Shown here: positions 25,947-33,853 of the stretch, piece after piece
How the letters are laid out: every line of letters starts with the position of its first letter
How positions within the stretch are numbered: the stretch's first letter is position 1
DNA from: a virus
IMG/VR virus record: IMGVR_UViG_3300017991_000090
Coordinates: 20,745 to 84,744 of that record
DNA length: 64,000 nt
Strand: one strand, 5' to 3'
The notes under the pieces: generated by a model
Database searches by the model: none
What the model saw: the letters and a program-made list of their open reading frames with translations, nothing else
Told to the model about the DNA's origin: nothing
Program-made: the position numbers and the translations under genes

Positions 25947-27317
25947 ATGAATCATCCAACCGACACCATTAGCCAGACCCCTGTTCAGTGTATGTGCAGT
26001 GGTATTATAACCAATAAGCTCGAAGATGAGGAGTCATACGAGGTCAGCTTGTATGATTCTCCCATGCTTGGTTTTGCAGGGCCAGTCAATGCTACTCTTA
26101 TGTACAGCCCAGGAACAGATGGTAATTTTAAAAAGGGTGACTATGTAAAATTAATGGTCAGTTTTGCATTTGGTGGTGCGAAGAATGATTATGAAGGTGT
26201 TATGGCCGGAGGTAATCATTACATTTTAGGAATGTTCAATGAGCGCACCATGGCCACCAAAAGGGTGGAGAACCCATTGTCAGAAAACAGTCCTGACCAT
26301 ATGAGGTATCTGAACGCAAAAAGCGATGCTGGACTCGTTGCTACTGATAGTGGTGATGTGGTCATGGCGTCAGGTGGCGCAATACAGTTTGTTTTAAAAC
26401 CGTTCGGCTACGGCTTATCACGCAATATGAGTTACCTTGTTGCTCAGAACCATTTCCGTATCGTTTCTCATAACCCACCTAATTATTTCGCCAGAGAGCA
26501 TTTCGGCATGTATGACGGTGATAATGTTGAGGATGAAAGCGGTAGGATTTCTGAGGAAGACTTCCCGGTAATTTACCGGAGGTTTGTTACTCAGACCAGG
26601 TCGCCATATAATTGGGTTTCTACCTGCGAAGGGGCTTATGCGCCGTGGGTGGGGGCAAATATGGATGAGCCATCCGTGACCAAAAACAAAGACGTTTTGT
26701 TTACCAAAATTGTAAACTTTAGAGACACCCGGGCCACAATAGAAATCGGAAAGCCAGGCGATGAGTTTGTAAATATCCGCGTCGATGATGTCAAAGACAA
26801 TGAGAAGACGGTGCCGGTGTCTCCAGGCGCAACACCAGCCCTTGTCGGAAACCGGTTTAAGCTGACAATCAGCGATAAAGGTGAGCTTGATCTGAGGGCT
26901 GCGAGCCAGGCCAAGCCCGCTGAGAACCTGAATGCATTTCATTTAAAGATTGATGAAGACGGCCTGACTATACATTCCAAGGGTCGCATCTCTCTGTCTC
27001 ATGGTGATAATGATGAGAGTAACAACTCAATTGTTCTTGACCCGTCAAATGGTATTGATATTACCGCCTTGAACGGGGTGAGGATAAATAAGCAGGAAAT
27101 TCTTTTAAATTCATTTCTTGAATTTTTAAGCACGTATAGAAAACTGTGGTGTCAGGTAACATCCCCTGGCGGCCCGGCATTTATACACCCTGCTATTGAA
27201 CCCATCTTCGATGCTGGGATTAAAAAGTTTGCTAAAAATGGAGGATTTACATCAATCGGTAAAGATAAAGCGGCGTCAGGTTTGATTAGAGACCGTGATA
27301 GATTTCCTACGGTTTAA
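25947..27317 (+). CDS. Putative baseplate/tail spike protein, 456 aa
   Basis: The N-terminal ~110 residues look like an OB-fold of the kind found in phage spike and baseplate hub proteins (FKKGDYVKLMVSFAFGG). The middle and C-terminal parts are beta-rich, with repeated strand patterns such as LTIHSKGRISLSHG and GIDITALNGVRINKQEILL, reminiscent of the beta-helix of spike proteins. No lysozyme domain. A tail position is inferred from this architecture and from neighbouring virion genes. Confidence 0.5.
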   Translation: MNHPTDTISQTPVQCMCSGIITNKLEDEESYEVSLYDSPMLGFAGPVNATLMYSPGTDGNFKKGDYVKLMVSFAFGGAKNDYEGVMAGGNHYILGMFNERTMATKRVENPLSENSPDHMRYLNAKSDAGLVATDSGDVVMASGGAIQFVLKPFGYGLSRNMSYLVAQNHFRIVSHNPPNYFAREHFGMYDGDNVEDESGRISEEDFPVIYRRFVTQTRSPYNWVSTCEGAYAPWVGANMDEPSVTKNKDVLFTKIVNFRDTRATIEIGKPGDEFVNIRVDDVKDNEKTVPVSPGATPALVGNRFKLTISDKGELDLRAASQAKPAENLNAFHLKIDEDGLTIHSKGRISLSHGDNDESNNSIVLDPSNGIDITALNGVRINKQEILLNSFLEFLSTYRKLWCQVTSPGGPAFIHPAIEPIFDAGIKKFAKNGGFTSIGKDKAASGLIRDRDRFPTV

Positions 27318-27345
27318 ATTTAATCGGCTGTGAATTTGAATTAAG

Positions 27346-27364
27346 TTAAATTATATTATATAAT
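27346..27364 (+). promoter_or_regulatory. 19-base AT-rich promoter-like motif (rightward copy)
   Basis: TTAAATTATATTATATAAT, found exactly once more in the opposite orientation at 38133-38151, upstream of the leftward 136-residue gene. It lies immediately before the GAGAGG ribosome site of the 105-residue gene. Because a -10 at TATAAT would place the start within the ribosome site, it may be a promoter for the phage polymerase with a different geometry. Confidence 0.45.
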
Positions 27365-27377
27365 ATGAGAGGTTAAG

Positions 27378-27695
27378 GTGCCTTTAATAAGAAAAACCGA
27401 ATCAATTGTCGGCAAGCAGGTTGTTGGCGATGTAACGAAATTCGTGCGTGATAACGCAGAGGCGCTTGAACGAGAGGCGTTCAGCAAAAAAGAAAAGTTC
27501 GAAATGACACTTGAGGAAAGTGCTAAACACCTGTCTCATGCAATAGCTTACGGTATATCAAAAGTATTATCGCATCAATTGGTTTCAACAGCTTTTGCCC
27601 AGGGAATATGCCCTGTTGGTGGTGATGTGCCGCCATATCAGGTTGGAAATAAAATATTTGATGCACTGAACGGCGTTACCAAGGAAAAGTCATGA
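27378..27695 (+). CDS. Small virion-type protein A of a paralogous pair, 105 aa
   Basis: GTG start behind GAGAGG. The helical protein contains SHAIAYGISKVLSHQLVSTA followed by FAQGI and a Pro/Gly-rich C-terminus. The adjacent gene has the matching pattern ANAIVYGTSLALSSNIMKAA followed by LAVGI, so the two are duplicates. No family recognised. The position between spike-like and large structural genes suggests a tail or head-tail component. Confidence 0.6.
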   Translation: MPLIRKTESIVGKQVVGDVTKFVRDNAEALEREAFSKKEKFEMTLEESAKHLSHAIAYGISKVLSHQLVSTAFAQGICPVGGDVPPYQVGNKIFDALNGVTKEKS

Positions 27696-28000
27696 CCCAG
27701 GAGCGGTTTACAAAATCAATAATGGGTCAATACCTTGAGCCTAAGATTTATAAATTTATCATGGATAATATAAATCACTTAAGGAACCGCCGTGATGTGG
27801 ATATAGAGATAGGATCTGAATTGATAGCAAACGCAATAGTGTATGGAACATCTTTAGCACTTTCAAGCAACATAATGAAAGCTGCACTTGCTGTCGGAAT
27901 AACACCATTACCAGTTGCCCCAGCCACAGTTACTCCAGGTGGGCCAATTGGACTATGGATGTATCAAACCCTGAAACCAAGTGTTATAAAAGAAACATAA
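27692..28000 (+). CDS. Small virion-type protein B of a paralogous pair, 102 aa
   Basis: Overlaps protein A by 4 bases (ATGA). It has the same order: a charged N-terminal helix, the conserved A-[IV]-x-YG-x-S helix, then a Gly-Ile turn and a Pro-rich C-terminus (TPLPVAPATVTPGGPIG). Probably forms a hetero-oligomer with its neighbour. Function not identified. Confidence 0.6.
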   Translation: MTQERFTKSIMGQYLEPKIYKFIMDNINHLRNRRDVDIEIGSELIANAIVYGTSLALSSNIMKAALAVGITPLPVAPATVTPGGPIGLWMYQTLKPSVIKET

Positions 28001-28015
28001 ACAAGGACATAAAAT

Positions 28016-30202
28016 ATGGTTACTGTACATGATGCCGTCAATCCGCCAACATTAACGAAGGTAGCTAATTACGAGCTGCCTAACAATGTGGCAGAATGGA
28101 ACGAGGAAATCCTCGACCAATTTATTGAGCAGGTCAATTACCTGCCAAAAGAATTTGGCGTTGATATTTCAGTAAAGTCAGTTGACGAAAATGAAGGATA
28201 CGCCAAAGGGAGTATAATCGTATCGTACCAGGGAAGGCAAATCAACTTTCCAATTATTGTCAAGGATTACCAGCTGAGCCCGTTCGACGTCTTCGTATAC
28301 AAAGAAAAGGGTGAGAACAAATTCGTCTCAGCAAACCTTGATAATATCAAAAAGGTTCTCTCTTCAACGAAGATTGGCAAGGTTGAAAATAAAATTAAGG
28401 GTGGTCAGTATCCGGGAATAAAGCGCCCCGGTGGAATCCTCCCTAAAGAGACCATTGACATCAATGACCTTATGAATTCATATGACTATCCTGAATTCTC
28501 CAAGATGTCAGGATGGCCTTTATACGCTGACACAGAGGCGATGGAAAAGCTCGCTATCCAGATGGAGTCAGATGCAGATGTTGGCGAATCTTTCGTTGAT
28601 AACACCGGCGACCTGATAGGGAACATCATAGAGCTTAATAAAAATAAAAAGCGTATCATTAGCGACGACCATAAAGAAGGTATCCTTGACCTTAAAAACG
28701 TCGTCAAAGCAAAACGCGCCGTGGTTGTTCTGGATTCTCAGCTGTTTGATGTGAACAGCCTCAAACCTGTTGAAGCTCCATCAGTGTGTGAGGTCAGGCT
28801 GTATCAATATCCAACCATGGAAGACTATATCGAAAGCGGTAGCACAATGGCTGGAAGGTTCCTTGCCACCATGAACGGTAAAGCCGTCCCTGGTATCGTT
28901 ATTGATTATAAAGACAGTTATGACCTGAGAAATGAACCAATAGGATGCGTACCATCCACATGCGATGACGATGCGACCAAGGATAAAAAGAAGGTTCGCA
29001 ACCGCCGCGATCAGGTCTTCATTTCGCTTGATGGCAGGTACTACTGTCGATACAATGACTATGAGAAAACCGGTATTGGTTTTTATGGCTCAAGCGTCCT
29101 CGGCCAGGATGGTGCGATGGAAAAAGCCATCGGCATCCTCCGTGATAAAACCAGCGATTGTTTTACCAACATAAATCGTGAAAATAAAAATGACGGCTCA
29201 GACAAGCTGTTTAAGCCGAATGAGGAGCGTGAAGACGGTAAGAAAGAATACCATGGCGGCGTATGCTGTGGTGGTCTGTATGGAAATCTTTTCGTGATTT
29301 ACGGCTCCAAAGATGCGTATGAATGCACATCGTTCGGCGGCAGGTTCCGCAAATACCGCGTCAACGATATCAATGTTTTTGTATCAGCAGAAGACGCAGT
29401 TGTTCCTGCTAATGTTGCCGGAATACAGCGTGTCAGCGATGTAAAAGATCCTGTCTACAAAATGGTTCTCGGAAAGGTGAGAAATATATACCTTGTCCCT
29501 GAAGGGTCTCTTATTATCAATTCAGGATTTATGCAGTCGCTGAACAATGGTGACATTATGAAGCCCGACAAACCGATATGTCAGATGTATGAAGATGCTG
29601 CGATTAATAAAGTGGCCCTGCTTATCCAGGACAACGCTTATACTATCACCGGCGAACCGTTCGAACCGTTAAAGAAAGTGGCTAAAATTAACGGCACCGG
29701 CCTTGACACAAAGCAGACAATCACAGCGCTTAATACAATGGGTGTCGAAACTGAAATAGCCAAGACAGCAATGAAGGTGGCCTTGAACCGGGCAACTGAT
29801 GACGATGTCGCTGATAAGGCTGTCACCATATGGGGAGTGTGTGACGATTACATCAATACCGGTGTGGTGAAGGAGCTTGAAAAGCAGGCCAGAGTCAAGA
29901 AAATCCTTAAACAGATGTGTGACGAAATGAGGGTAGACCTGGTTAAAGAGGCAAGCGCCCTTGATGACCCTGAAGCTGTCGACGTTGTGCTGTCGTTGAA
30001 TTTTATCAATGAGGACAGTCTGAGGGGTTATATTGACAACCTGCGTACAATGAAGGATGTCTCCAACAACCTTGCCGAGCTGCTGATAGCATCACGGATG
30101 GGCCTGAAAGATATTGATGAAAGCGCTGTGAAAAAGGCTATGGACGGCCTCAACAAGGTGATTCTTAATCTCGAAAGTGTAAAGCTGGCCGTTGAAGGTT
30201 AG
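28016..30202 (+). CDS. Large virion structural protein, 728 aa
   Basis: No family recognised with certainty. The N-terminus includes LTKVANYELPNN, and ~180-190 reads TEAMEKLAIQMES; both resemble the recurrent K-[LVT]-A signature. The middle is beta-rich with some cysteines (CCGGLYGNLFVIYG), and the C-terminal ~150 residues are helical (KQARVKKILKQMCDEMRVDL). The size and place among structural genes would allow a portal, sheath or baseplate wedge role, but no diagnostic motif supports one. An intrinsic terminator follows, so this ends the first rightward unit. Confidence 0.55.
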   Translation: MVTVHDAVNPPTLTKVANYELPNNVAEWNEEILDQFIEQVNYLPKEFGVDISVKSVDENEGYAKGSIIVSYQGRQINFPIIVKDYQLSPFDVFVYKEKGENKFVSANLDNIKKVLSSTKIGKVENKIKGGQYPGIKRPGGILPKETIDINDLMNSYDYPEFSKMSGWPLYADTEAMEKLAIQMESDADVGESFVDNTGDLIGNIIELNKNKKRIISDDHKEGILDLKNVVKAKRAVVVLDSQLFDVNSLKPVEAPSVCEVRLYQYPTMEDYIESGSTMAGRFLATMNGKAVPGIVIDYKDSYDLRNEPIGCVPSTCDDDATKDKKKVRNRRDQVFISLDGRYYCRYNDYEKTGIGFYGSSVLGQDGAMEKAIGILRDKTSDCFTNINRENKNDGSDKLFKPNEEREDGKKEYHGGVCCGGLYGNLFVIYGSKDAYECTSFGGRFRKYRVNDINVFVSAEDAVVPANVAGIQRVSDVKDPVYKMVLGKVRNIYLVPEGSLIINSGFMQSLNNGDIMKPDKPICQMYEDAAINKVALLIQDNAYTITGEPFEPLKKVAKINGTGLDTKQTITALNTMGVETEIAKTAMKVALNRATDDDVADKAVTIWGVCDDYINTGVVKELEKQARVKKILKQMCDEMRVDLVKEASALDDPEAVDVVLSLNFINEDSLRGYIDNLRTMKDVSNNLAELLIASRMGLKDIDESAVKKAMDGLNKVILNLESVKLAVEG

Positions 30203-30238
30203 CACGTTGCTTTATCCTTTTTAAATAATTGAGCAATT

Positions 30239-30263
30239 GGCCCGGTCTAACCGGGCCTTTTGT
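30239..30263 (+). terminator. Terminator of the first rightward unit
   Basis: GGCCCGG-TCTAA-CCGGGCC followed by TTTTGT on the plus strand. It faces the leftward terminator a few bases away, so convergent transcription is stopped from both sides. Confidence 0.85.
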
Positions 30264-30273
30264 ATTAATAGCT

Positions 30274-30302
30274 AAAAAAAAAGCCTTCGGTCGGGAAGGC
30301 TT
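30274..30302 (-). terminator. Terminator of the leftward RT operon and its RNA
   Basis: On the minus strand AAGCCTTCCC-GACC-GAAGGCTT followed by a run of nine T residues. This sets the 3' end of the structured RNA and shows it is read on the minus strand. Confidence 0.85.
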
Positions 30303-30567
30303 AAAAACTATGTTGATGAAGCTGAATCTGGCTGGGGTCGGGGGCCAGACAGGGGCAACCCTGACTGGCCGCACGGTTCCCGCATGTTAGTGCGGGAGCC
30401 GTGACCAGGCATTGATCGACACAAATCCACATTTGTAAAACAGCTTCTGTTTTAGAAATTGGATTTGTTATACGCCCCGTGCGTTTTTGTGAGCCACAGG
30501 TGCCTTATATGCCCTCCGAAGCGAAACGCTTCAGTCGAGAGCTCAGCTCTCCCTCCATCAACTGAGT
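30303..30567 (-). ncRNA. Structured RNA at the end of the RT operon (retron-like msr-msd candidate)
   Basis: No ORF. On the minus strand GTTGATGGAG (30553-30562) pairs with CTTCATCAAC (30312-30321): ten pairs with one G-U, closing the whole element like retron a1/a2 repeats. Inside, in order: GAGAGC-TGA-GCTCTC; GAAGCG-TTT-CGCTTC; small stems; ACAAATCC/GGATTTGT with inner AAAACAG/CTGTTTT; CACGG.TCCCGCA/TGCGGGA.CCGTG; GGCCAG.CAGGG/CCCTG.CTGGCC. It begins directly after the stop of the 61-residue gene and ends in a terminator. Retron RNAs usually precede the RT gene, so the 3' location is unusual. Identification as the RT's template RNA is inference. Confidence 0.65.
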
Positions 30568-30753
30568 TTAATCTGCCTCATTCTTGGTCTCTGTAAGATC
30601 AGGTTCCTTTTTCTTTCGTTTCGGCAGAATTTTTTTCATACTACCAACTAAATTGGCAACCGGTTCAGCTATTGCTTTTACAAAATTCGCTGTCGCATCG
30701 ACACCTTTGTTAAATTTCTCGAGCTTCTGCTCGCCTGTTGCTGTTTGGTCCAT
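30568..30753 (-). CDS. Small basic-tailed protein of the RT operon, 61 aa
   Basis: ATG follows CAGGAGAGTTT; an upstream in-frame ATG overlapping the RNase H gene lacks a ribosome site. The sequence begins MDQTATGEQKLEKF, has a short hydrophobic helix (AIAEPVANLVGSM) and then a very basic stretch (KKILPKRKKKEPD). It could bind nucleic acid or a membrane surface. No family recognised. Its position between RNase H and the structured RNA makes it a candidate accessory or effector, unproven. Confidence 0.55.
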   Translation of the reverse strand: MDQTATGEQKLEKFNKGVDATANFVKAIAEPVANLVGSMKKILPKRKKKEPDLTETKNEAD

Positions 30754-30784
30754 AAACTCTCCTGTATGGAAAATGGTTATAGAA

Positions 30785-31273
30785 TTATTTACCCTTCGCC
30801 TTAAGCATCTGCTCCTTGACAATAGCATCAACAGCATTGTTATACTGATTTGATGCATGCCCTTTCACCCACTTAAAGGTAAAGGATTTAAATTCGGGGG
30901 TAATACTATCCAACCTTTTCCACAAATTCAAGTTTAATACTTTCTTACCGTTTGATTTTCTCCAGCCGTTCCTCTTCCATTCAGGAAGGTATGCAGTATA
31001 GTTCTCACTTACATACTGCGAATCTGGCCTTACTATACAATGGTGGTTTGAGGCGCCGTCATAAGAATCGTCCAGCTCTTTCTTTAATGCCTTTAACCCT
31101 TGAATAACAGCGAGCAATTCCATCTGATTATTGGTGACGTTTATTCTGTAGCCACCTCCTTTTCTTATTATTGTGTTGGCAGGGTCTAATATAATCCACC
31201 CGTACCCTCCAGGACATCCAGCATCTCTCTTGTTTCCAGAGCAACCACCGTCAGTGTAAACTGTAAATGTCAC
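30785..31273 (-). CDS. rnhA: Ribonuclease HI
   Basis: Degrades the RNA strand of RNA-DNA hybrids. The fold's landmarks are all present in 162 residues: YTDGGCSGN (first Asp), NQMELLAVIQGL (Glu), RPDSQYVSEN (second catalytic Asp), WVKGHASNQ and NNAVDAIVKE (last Asp). GTG start behind GGAGAAATTA, 14 bases after the RT stop. Cellular retrons rely on host RNase H to trim the template RNA; here the enzyme is encoded in the RT operon. It may equally serve primer removal in phage replication. Confidence 0.92.
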   Translation of the reverse strand: MTFTVYTDGGCSGNKRDAGCPGGYGWIILDPANTIIRKGGGYRINVTNNQMELLAVIQGLKALKKELDDSYDGASNHHCIVRPDSQYVSENYTAYLPEWKRNGWRKSNGKKVLNLNLWKRLDSITPEFKSFTFKWVKGHASNQYNNAVDAIVKEQMLKAKGK

Positions 31274-31287
31274 TAATTTCTCCGTTT

Positions 31288-32340
31288 CTAATTAAATTTT
31301 TCTCCTTCAAATTTTAGCAACTGATCCATGTATTTCTTTCCTTTACCATGGTCAATTGACATAACAAATGAGGCGTACCCTTTTAATTGTTTCAGAAGTG
31401 ATTTGGTAGTTTTATCAGCGTGTTTAACAGTGGCGTGGTGTACCTGTGCCCGGAATAGATGCATCCTTTTCCGCTGTATTGATGTTTTTACGTTAACAAC
31501 AACACCGCACACCTTAAGCCTTCCTGCTTTTGATTTCCACAATGTTTTCTTTTTATTCGGAGTAAATCCATAAGCCCACAGCTGTCTGTATGCCTGCTGT
31601 TTTATGGCTTTCTTTAACTCTTTTTTAGTCAAGGTTTTACTGCTGAACGCAAGGTCGTCAGCATACCTGGTATATTCAATGTCTCGCTCTTTGCAATATC
31701 TGAGCATGGTCTGGTCGAAACCCCTCATAACGATATTCGCTATCATTGGAGAGGTGGGAAACCCCTGTGCAGTATATCCATCAACAGTGCAAAGGTCAAT
31801 TATCCGGTTAAACATGGACTGGTAGCCAGTAGCCTCGCAATATTCTTTAATGACTACGGCTTTTATCTCTTCGCACTTAAACTCATAATTCTGGTTTTTA
31901 TTATGATAAAGCGATGGGCTGCACCTTCCATCCAGCATCCGTTCATAAAATTTGCAATATCTGCAAATATGCTTATTGCCGAACAGGCAGTTTTTCAAAT
32001 GTTCCGTTGATATGGAATCAAAGAAACTCTTAATGTCAATCTTACCAAGAGAGTTTGCTCCGACATGGAGCTTTGCATTTGTTGCAATACCTTTCTTTGC
32101 CACAAAGCCATGAGCAGCCTCACTCGGCCTGAACCGGCGAAGAAAGCGCCAGTAAATTGACTTCTGTATATATTTTAATCGTTTGTCGGGTGCAACGATT
32201 TGTCTTTTGGATCCGTCCTTTTTAGGGACTGTTATCCTATCAAGATGATTGTGTTTATTTAGAATTATGTCATCAATTTCTTCAATTTCGGCCCCAAGAA
32301 TCTTGGGCATGTCAAAATTACTGAGTGGAGCCTTTATCAT
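31288..32340 (-). CDS. Retron-type reverse transcriptase, 350 aa
   Basis: RNA-directed DNA polymerase of the retron/group II lineage. Motifs in order: AAHGFVAKKGIATNAKLH (residues 75-92, with the retron-type NAxxH), IDIKSFFDSI (motif A, 101-110), AQGFPTSPMIAN (191-202), YTRYADDLAFSS (catalytic YADD 226-229), GFTPNKKKT (258-266), and RLKVCGVVVN (274-283), comparable to the VTG motif used for RNA recognition in retron RTs but with Cys for Thr. An unusual insert between motifs A and B has C126, C129, C140 and C156. No maturase or endonuclease domain. It overlaps the DHH gene by 23 bases and is followed by RNase HI, a 61-residue protein and a structured RNA. Confidence 0.88.
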   Translation of the reverse strand: MIKAPLSNFDMPKILGAEIEEIDDIILNKHNHLDRITVPKKDGSKRQIVAPDKRLKYIQKSIYWRFLRRFRPSEAAHGFVAKKGIATNAKLHVGANSLGKIDIKSFFDSISTEHLKNCLFGNKHICRYCKFYERMLDGRCSPSLYHNKNQNYEFKCEEIKAVVIKEYCEATGYQSMFNRIIDLCTVDGYTAQGFPTSPMIANIVMRGFDQTMLRYCKERDIEYTRYADDLAFSSKTLTKKELKKAIKQQAYRQLWAYGFTPNKKKTLWKSKAGRLKVCGVVVNVKTSIQRKRMHLFRAQVHHATVKHADKTTKSLLKQLKGYASFVMSIDHGKGKKYMDQLLKFEGEKFN

Positions 32341-33466
32341 TAGTTTTGTCTTCCTCCTGTTCTTCTACGGCCTTTTTGCGGGCCTCGTTCATATCCTTGG
32401 CTTCTCCTGTTTTGACCATATCAGTAGCTTCGGTCTCAACCGGATCCACCTCAATATCCACTCCTACCTTTTCCATCTCAGCGTCTGCCATTTCGCCCTC
32501 CGGATTAAGTATTGTTAAAATGTCATCAATATGTTGTTCCAATTTATCTTTGGTAATAACTGAGCCACCAACATCATGGTGGCCACCGCCACTTATGGTG
32601 TAATTAAACCCTCCCAGCATTTGACCAATATGAACACCATTGGTAAAATTGCCCCATTGATTAAAACCAACATCGGTCTGTACCCTGTCGCCACCGAGGT
32701 GTACAACTCTGAATGCATATTTTACATCAGGCCTGACATAATATTCAGAATACCTGGGGTAAGCATACAGTCTGTTCATCTCAGTGATCGCAACCGGTCC
32801 ATTTATAACCATCGCCTTTTCAATGGACAAGGCTGCCTTCCGTAACTTTGCAACAGCCGACTGGTCAATACCGAGAGTTAGCAACGCCTCATTAATGTCA
32901 AAGTCTGCTGCACAAATCACTTCGACTATTCTGCAATACAGCGAATCAATCGTAATAGTCATCTGCTCAAGGTGCGCTTTTAATATCATCAAAGGCGTAA
33001 GACAGCTGAATATATATTCAACAGATTCATAGCCGGCGCTGTCAATCATATCAACCATATTAATCATATGCGGGTCAATCGGCAAATACCTTCCAAGCGG
33101 GTTGTATGTAAGGTGTTCATAAATAATTTTCGCCGCAGATTTTGCCTTTGGGTCATAACACTTGTTCGGATCAATGACCGGCTTGTCACCAAGGGTTTTA
33201 TTGTAATGGTGGTCAATCCATAAGTTGGCCATTTCATGGTGCTGGTAGTCAACAATTATACAAATGTCGTTACCATCCAAATCCGCATCTTCTATGATTT
33301 TATTAAACTTATCACCCCTCTGTGAAGACCTCACAGGTCTTAGGGTGTACATTCTACCATCGACCACGTACTTTAAAACCAAAGCCGCGCTTATAATACC
33401 ATCCACATCATCGTGGAAAAAGATGTGAAACATACCGTTGTTCATTCTTGGTATATGCCCTTTCAT
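32318..33466 (-). CDS. DHH-family phosphoesterase, 382 aa
   Basis: A DHH/DHHA1 hydrolase of the NrnA/RecJ-like group, which cleaves oligonucleotides, cyclic dinucleotides or single-stranded DNA with two metal ions. Motifs: FHDDVDGIISAAL (residues 17-29), IVDYQHHEM (~71-79), the signature DHH at 85-87, and a DHHA1 glycine motif GGGHHDVGG near 294-302. The last ~60 residues are acidic and disordered. Its end overlaps the RT start, so it is co-expressed with the RT. A role in processing RT products or short oligonucleotides is inference. Start uncertain: in-frame ATGs at codons 1, 8 and 12. Confidence 0.85.
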   Translation of the reverse strand: MKGHIPRMNNGMFHIFFHDDVDGIISAALVLKYVVDGRMYTLRPVRSSQRGDKFNKIIEDADLDGNDICIIVDYQHHEMANLWIDHHYNKTLGDKPVIDPNKCYDPKAKSAAKIIYEHLTYNPLGRYLPIDPHMINMVDMIDSAGYESVEYIFSCLTPLMILKAHLEQMTITIDSLYCRIVEVICAADFDINEALLTLGIDQSAVAKLRKAALSIEKAMVINGPVAITEMNRLYAYPRYSEYYVRPDVKYAFRVVHLGGDRVQTDVGFNQWGNFTNGVHIGQMLGGFNYTISGGGHHDVGGSVITKDKLEQHIDDILTILNPEGEMADAEMEKVGVDIEVDPVETEATDMVKTGEAKDMNEARKKAVEEQEEDKTNDKGSTQ

Positions 33467-33565
33467 TAGTTAAAGAAGGGAGCCGAGAATCCCGACCCCC
33501 TAAACTCAATATTAAAAAGAAGAAGGAATAATAAGTCCTTCAACATTGTTATTACATGATAATTT

Positions 33566-33853
33566 TTAAAATAACGAGTACTTGGTATACTTGGTGTCAC
33601 TCCGCTCTCTGACATGGGCATGCAATTTCTTTTTATCTACCAGATGGCTCATGCTGACATTGGCTCTTGTCTGTCTTTTGGCGAATGGCCGGTCTTGCGG
33701 TTTAGATAGTGTGGGCCTGTTCTTGCTTAACGGCTGGAGATCATGCTTTGCACGAGCGTTATACAGTGTCTCATCATACACTGCAAGTTTGACAAAGGCA
33801 GCTGCCGTGTTCTGCAGCTGCCCGTCAAAATACTCTGAGGATATAGATAACAT
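33566..33853 (-). CDS. Hypothetical virion-type protein, 95 aa
   Basis: Its ATG overlaps the stop of the preceding gene (TAATG), indicating coupled translation. Contains NTAAAFVKLAVYDETLYN, a form of the recurrent signature, followed by a basic, Pro-rich C-terminus. No family recognised. A 99-base gap follows before the DHH gene. Confidence 0.55.
   Translation of the reverse strand: MLSISSEYFDGQLQNTAAAFVKLAVYDETLYNARAKHDLQPLSKNRPTLSKPQDRPFAKRQTRANVSMSHLVDKKKLHAHVRERSDTKYTKYSLF

Noticed and set aside
28016-30202. Portal protein
   Set aside because: Size fits but there is no recognisable portal motif and the gene is not next to the terminase or capsid genes. Left as an unassigned structural protein.
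31288-32340. Diversity-generating retroelement RT
   Set aside because: The motif reads QGFPTSP, not the SQ form typical of DGR enzymes. I saw no template/variable repeat pair with A-to-N differences and no Avd-like gene.
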